Shown here piece after piece: positions 59,355 to 64,000 of a DNA stretch of 64,000 nucleotides. Each line of letters opens with the position of its first letter. Positions within the stretch are counted from its first letter, which is position 1. The stretch lies in the NCBI GenBank assembly GCA_028386065.3, contig JAKUCV010001916.1, forward strand, positions 152,814-216,813. The letters are read 5' to 3'. The notes under the pieces are model-generated. The model did not search any database. It was not told the origin of the DNA and was given only the letters and a program-made list of their open reading frames with translations. The position numbers were made by a program, and so were the translations under genes. This DNA is from Turnera subulata (taxonomy: Eukaryota > Streptophyta > Magnoliopsida > Malpighiales > Passifloraceae).

Positions 59355-59528
59355 AAGGCAGCCCATGTGACAAGTGTCAACAGCATAGCATTCAACCTGC
59401 AATAGTAGATAAAATGGACATGGTAGCCCGATAATTTGTGAGTTTAGAGACACCATAAGTGAAATTAAATAAAGAGGGACAAGAAATGTGAAATCGACAA
59501 AGTGAAAGTACAAGAAAAATTTTTACTC
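59355..59528. repeat. Right terminal inverted repeat of the MULE
   Basis: The reverse complement aligns with 46,229-46,400 over about 170 bp, with many substitutions. Confidence 0.78.
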
Positions 59529-60155
59529 CAAAAAAAACACTCATTTATGATGGTATAAATGGGTAATTTATTGGGTACCCAACCCATTTTGCCACCTACC
59601 TTGTTTCCCACTTCCATCAACAATTCATGACCATTGAGAGCTGATTCCGGACAATGCCAGCGCAAGAAGCAGCATTCGCTTAGCCATCATTTCTTTATTC
59701 GCTTCTCGGAGCATAATCATGTCCAAAGATTGCCTGGCTACCTCTTTATTGCTCGGAGATCAGTGCCCAAGATGATGAGTTACTTCATGCACACATTGCC
59801 AACACCAGTATCTCGGTACCTTTACAAATTTAAGCTGCTCCAATGGCAAAAAGAAAAAGAAAAAAGAAAACTTCAGTTTCTTGGACATTAAAGTTTTGTC
59901 CTATTGACAACACAGGCTTTGATAATTACTGGTAAGAGGACGACTATATAAACATGGATATGAATTTGGTCTGCCACTACTGTATGCTACATGATGTATT
60001 AGTGCCTGGCATTTCTAATATCTAAAGTTGCCAAACACATAATTTTCCGCATCTAACATATTAACATCAGTAAGCATCAATATGACTATGGCCATTAATA
60101 GCAGAAATCATTTTCCAGAAAGGCAAAGCTGGTGCATGGAAAGATCGCAAATTAC

Positions 60156-60626
60156 CTGAAATGTCTCTATTATTCTCAAGCTCTTCTGTGTGATTTCTTG
60201 CATTGACGATTTCTGCACACCGATCAGCAGATTTGAATACTTTTTCCTCTTCTTGAGCATTGTTTTGTAAAGTGTCTGATTCTTCTTTTCATAACTGAGG
60301 TTCTAGAGATGTTGCGATTCTTCACAAGAACCTAGTGCTAGTTGAACTGATGCTTCACCACTATTTACTGCTGCACGAGATTCCTCGACAGTTTCCCTGT
60401 AACCATCTTGTGATTCAGAGGGAACTTTAGGAGGTGGAGGCAGGGAAAGCCGACAGAGTGGGCAGGTGATGTGGTTAGCAAGCCAAGAGTCAATGCACTC
60501 CATGTGATAGGTATGGCAACATGCAGGTATCTGCTGAAGCCTCTCTTCTGGTTGGTAGTCTCCTAAACATACTGCACACCTGTGGCCATAGTGCAAATAG
60601 CTCATTATGAAATGCAGTGAAATCAA
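60156..60626 (-). pseudogene. RING-H2 (ATL58/59-like) exon, copy B
   Basis: Starting at 60,579 after a CCACAG acceptor-like site, the frame encodes CAVCLGDYQPEERLQQIP then ACCHTYHMECIDSWL and CPLCRLSL, a complete RING-H2 signature (C-x2-C ... C-x-H-x2-H-x2-C ... C-x2-C) that would bind an E2 ubiquitin-conjugating enzyme. It closely resembles the RING exon of Arabidopsis ATL58/ATL59 E3 ligases. It ends at a stop at 60,303, and sequence to 60,156 runs to a donor-like GTAATT. The N-terminal membrane segment of ATL proteins is not found upstream, so it looks like a gene fragment, though the RING itself is intact, unlike copy A. Confidence 0.75.
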
Positions 60627-62484
60627 AGGTCATGGTATTATCATGTTTCTTATTAGCTGGCTGATTCCAGTTAGGAGATAATGTGGAACAACTGTTGACA
60701 TTTTATGCTGGATAAGATGGAATCATCAGTGCACGATGTGCTCATCACATGATGTTTTTTGTGTTTCCAAGAAGTCTAGTCTCATCACTGCCTGCAGTAT
60801 ATGCACACTACTGCAAAAGCCAACAGGCTAACAACTTCAACTTCTCTATCTTGTACACCTAACATGCAATACAGTTCTGCTCTCTCGTGAGTCAATAAGT
60901 ACAGCACCTTTATTCTTCACAATCATAGCCTCTGCAAAACCTATAGCCCCATTCATTTTACAGGTGCATCAGCCCCGGAATCCTCAAATACGAGGTCTTT
61001 TAATATGTATTTACCATCTGTTAACAGAGTAACTCAAGTCTCTTAATCACCAAATGCAGTGCTTCTGAAGGAGCTCTGCATTGCTTATCTAACAAAATGC
61101 TAAATATGTAGTAAGCTAAATATGAAATATGTAATTAACCTATTCGATAACCGGCAGCAACGCGCGCGGGTAATAAGCTAGTAACTATAATTATTCATGA
61201 CAAACATGCAATCATAAAAGCCATGTAACATCTCAGCAAAACGTTTTTTGACCATCAAACCCATCAGGAATTTTGCAAATGACCAGCAAATTTTACCAGT
61301 TTGTACTTCTGCAAGAACGGTCCTCTGGTGTCAAAATGAATTATATCACATGCTATATACACAAAGAAATAGAACTCTGTCTCCGAACAAAAGAATGCCA
61401 CATTTGAGCGACATAATCAAAGAGATAAAAAGTGACGCTTATCCTTTGTTGTATATTAAATTATGTAATGGACTGTTGGTCTAGAAGCTGAAAGAATGCA
61501 GCCAAAATATTGGGGAGGGAATTAATATATATAATCTGAAACGAATAAAGATGTCATGATACATTTATAATCCCTACTGGTTTATCCTTTTCCTGATGAG
61601 TGGTTTAACACGTCAAGAGAATCAACTTGTATTCTGGGTGGACGACATACATTATTAGTTCATTGTCATCAAATTCAACCCACAACAATCTTGTTTAGGT
61701 GAAAAAATCTTTAATGATTTAACCATTTTGTGGTTCCTTCCAATTCAATAAACAGATGTGGACACTTACAATTAACCAAAAAAACAAAAACACAGACAAG
61801 TGAAGGTAACTAGTGAAGGCCTACTATTAGCTAAGCTCTTGGTGTCATCTGTTTCTTTTGGGGAAGTCTTCCCGATTCATTCACAGAAACAATTTGAATC
61901 ATATAATCCACTAGTTTATTTGTCTGACACTGTTTGGTCACTCCCTGCTCAACGGATAGGTTTCTGTCAACACCTTCACAAATTAAAGACCTGACATGTC
62001 TGGTAGGATTGCAGTCTTTCTTTTTACTTTCCCTCTTAAATAGGTGCGCGTGGTGAATTCAATGCTGTTATTCCCTTTCTTTGCTGTAGGAAAAGATCCT
62101 TTCTTTCTGATAGAAGGAACCACTTGACTTGGCCTGTTCACATGTGTTTGCTGTTGTTAATTGTCTGATTTGATATTTTTGAATAGCATATTAACCATCA
62201 TATATTCATTCATTGTCTTTTTCCTTTTCTCATTGTTCAGTGTTAGTCAGTCTCGTAGTTGTTATTATGTTGTTCTGTTTTTGCACGCTTGGATGCTTCC
62301 ATGCAATAAATGTAATCGTTTTGCAGATCCTATTAATCCCTTGAAATAATGATAGGATTGAATCATAATCGACTCAGTTGTTCGTATTTTAATATTGACA
62401 CTACGGTCTTATTACAACCTCTGAAAACATAAAGGAACACATATACAATGGAAGATTTGTCAAGCAGAGTGAAATCAGCCATGA
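60627..62484. other. Intergenic region between the RING exon and the P450 (copy B)
   Basis: Nearly the same as copy A without the Copia; the uninterrupted insertion site is at 61,236-61,252. No gene seen. Confidence 0.7.
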
Positions 62485-64000
62485 TTAAGGTTGAATGGGT
62501 ATAGCTCTCAGTGGTTGATCTTTTACCACTGTGAAGCCAAATCTATCTTCCATGTCCATGTTTTCTGGTGTCACCCCTTCTTCAAGTTGCCAATCAAAGG
62601 AATGAAGGAGTGAACCCAACATCAAATGCAGCATCCTAATTGCCAAAGGCAATCCAGGGCAAATTCTCCTCCCAGCACCAAATGGAATGAACTCAACATT
62701 CTGGCCTTTAAAATCAATATTAGACCCCAAGAACCTCTCCGGCACGAACGAATCAGGATCCTCCCATATACTTGGGTCCCTACCAATAGCCCATGCGTTA
62801 ACNCTTTAAAATCAATATTAGACCCCAAGAACCTCTCCGGCACGAACGAATCAGGATCCTCCCATATACTTGGGTCCCTACCAATAGCCCATGCGTTAAC
62901 CAGTACCCTAGCACCTTTTGTGATTGTGAAACCACAGACTTCTACTTCCTCTCCTGCTTTTCGGGGCAGTAAAGGGACAGCTGGGTGCAATCTCAGTGTT
63001 TCATTTATTATGGCTTGTAGATATGGTAAACGTGCAATGTCTGATTCTTCAACCATGTTGCCACTGCCAATAGTCTGCTCAAGCTCTTCACGGGCTTTCT
63101 TCAAAGTCCTGGGGTTTCCAAGTAATTCTGCCATTGCCCACTCCATTGTGCTTGAGGTAGTGTCCGTACCAGCAGCAAATAGATCCTAGCATTCCAATAC
63201 GTAGTCATTGATTTGATCCTGGCATATTAATCCTTAACAAGATATATAATAAAGGAAACAATGAAAGGAGAAGCAGCAGGAAAATAGAAGTAACCAAGAA
63301 CAAATGTTTGATGTAGTTGTTGTTCATCAAGTCGCTGTTCTCCTGGCTGATAGAGAGAAGAGTGTCAAGCATGTCATCCGTGGGCAGGTAGCCCTTCACA
63401 TTCCTTCCCTGCAGTCTTTCATTGATTATATGATCAAAGAAATCAAATATCTTTCGGAAGTGAATCGCAGTGCGACGCTTTATTCCTTGAAGGTCAATGT
63501 ATTGGAATACGGGAAAATAATCTGCTAAGTTTGGTTTTCCTATCTCATCCATGACACCCCTCACCACCTCCTTGAACCTCTGCGCATTATCCGAACTCGA
63601 ATCACTCAAGTCAAGTGACAAAACAGTGTTTGACAGGGCATTAAATGTAGTTCTGAAAGCTGCTTGACCTACATCTACTGCCTTGCCAGCAAGGCAATGT
63701 TCTTGAACATCAACCACCAATTCTTGTACCTTTTTCCGCCTCAGTTCTTGGTTGGCATCAAGTTTTTGAGTGGTGAATATATAAGAGTTGCATACCTTCC
63801 TAAGGTTCCTCCATGCTGATGCAACAGGCAACCATGGAATGCCAAACTCATGGTGGTCAAGAGCTCGAACTGCATCGGGAATAGTTCGGTTGGAGAAGAT
63901 GGAATCGTGCTTTTGGAGGATTTCTCTAGCAACGGATGCAGAAGATATGACAACTGTGGTCACCTGCCCTATCTTTAGACTCATCAAAGGGCCATGAATC
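62485..64000 (-). CDS. CYP76-like cytochrome P450, copy B, 5' end beyond window
   Basis: Exon 1 complement(63,295 to beyond 64,000) and exon 2 complement(62,485-63,185), intron 109 bp (63,186-63,294), with splice sites as in copy A. The sequence present keeps Arg in WRNLRK of the C helix, the AAGTDTT, KETLR (NETLR at one base change), PERF and heme-loop motifs. Exon 2 appears broken by an N at 62,803 with identical 97-bp flanks (62,706-62,802 and 62,804-62,900). Removing one copy restores a frame like copy A, so the break is probably an assembly error. The first 60 or so residues lie outside the window. Confidence 0.85.
62706..62900. other. Identical 97-bp copies flanking an N (probable assembly artefact)
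   Basis: 62,706-62,802 and 62,804-62,900 appear identical, and the single N at 62,803 lies between them, just as at 8,913-9,453. Copy A has this segment once. Confidence 0.92.

Larger units (their letters stand above)
46229..59528. mobile_element. Non-autonomous Mutator-like element (MULE), interrupted by a Copia
   Basis: Terminal inverted repeats of about 170 bp: left 46,229 onward (GAGTAAAT...TTTGTCGATTTCGCATT), right ending 59,528 with the inverted equivalent (GAGTAAAA...TTTGTCGATTTCACATT on the minus strand). Flanks CAAAAAAAA at 46,220-46,228 and 59,529-59,537 make a 9-bp target-site duplication, the MULE length, within the LINE poly(A) tail. Without the Copia it is about 1.83 kb and encodes no transposase. 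Confidence 0.8.
43170..64000. repeat. Segmental duplication, copy B (runs off the window)
   Basis: Matches copy A from 32,284 onward, in direct orientation. It is interrupted between 44,652 and 59,537 by the nested insert stack and continues to the window end inside the P450. It differs from copy A by small indels, a SINE fragment at 43,712-43,810, and absence of the Ale-like Copia. Confidence 0.9.

Overview
This is nuclear DNA of a flowering plant, most likely a eudicot. It has GT-AG introns, plant-type TATA promoters, a tandem family of potato type I (PI-1) proteinase inhibitors, a CYP76-like cytochrome P450, an ATL-type RING-H2 fragment, and dense LTR retrotransposons, LINEs, SINEs and a Mutator-like element. 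I could not fix the species from the sequence.

Layout. (1) 1-11,090 is retrotransposon: pieces of two related gypsy-type LTRs in opposite orientation, then a nearly complete but broken Ty3/gypsy chromovirus on the minus strand (gag, protease, RT, RNase H, integrase, chromodomain). (2) 11,091-32,280 is a tandem array of six two-exon PI-1 genes (ATGs at 11,975, 14,455, 16,944, 26,100, 27,967 and 31,267). Five are intact and the third is frameshifted. A decayed Copia element (18,341-25,712) sits between genes 3 and 4, and a subtilase C-terminal fragment ending in a perfect 40-bp palindrome lies after gene 4. (3) About 32,284-43,165 (copy A) and about 43,170-64,000 (copy B) are a tandem segmental duplication. 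Each copy carries the tail of a PI-1 repeat unit, a GC-rich spacer, a RING-H2 exon and a CYP76-like gene. Copy A holds a 4.6-kb Copia. Copy B holds a nested stack: LINE, then a MULE in the LINE poly(A) tail, then an 11.5-kb Copia in the MULE, then a solo gypsy-type LTR in the Copia.

The host genes are small-molecule and defence type. The PI-1 genes encode 69-70-residue serine-proteinase inhibitors without signal peptides. Their reactive-site P1 residue differs along the array (Gly, Ala, Thr, Gln, Glu, Gln), which suggests diversification of target proteases. The P450 copy at 41,361-42,964 is a full 499-residue reading frame with one intron but has Trp in place of the conserved C-helix Arg. 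The second copy keeps that Arg but runs off the window and carries an assembly artefact.

Two single-N positions (9,183 and 62,803) are each flanked by identical direct copies of 270 bp and 97 bp. They look like gap-closing errors rather than biology.

The least expected signals are the P1 diversification, the cluster of about 17 palindromic AACATCGATGTT-type motifs in the leader of the large Copia, the identical 12-nt primer-binding site in four unrelated LTR elements, and the dated four-layer nest. I found no CRISPR array, rRNA or tRNA gene.
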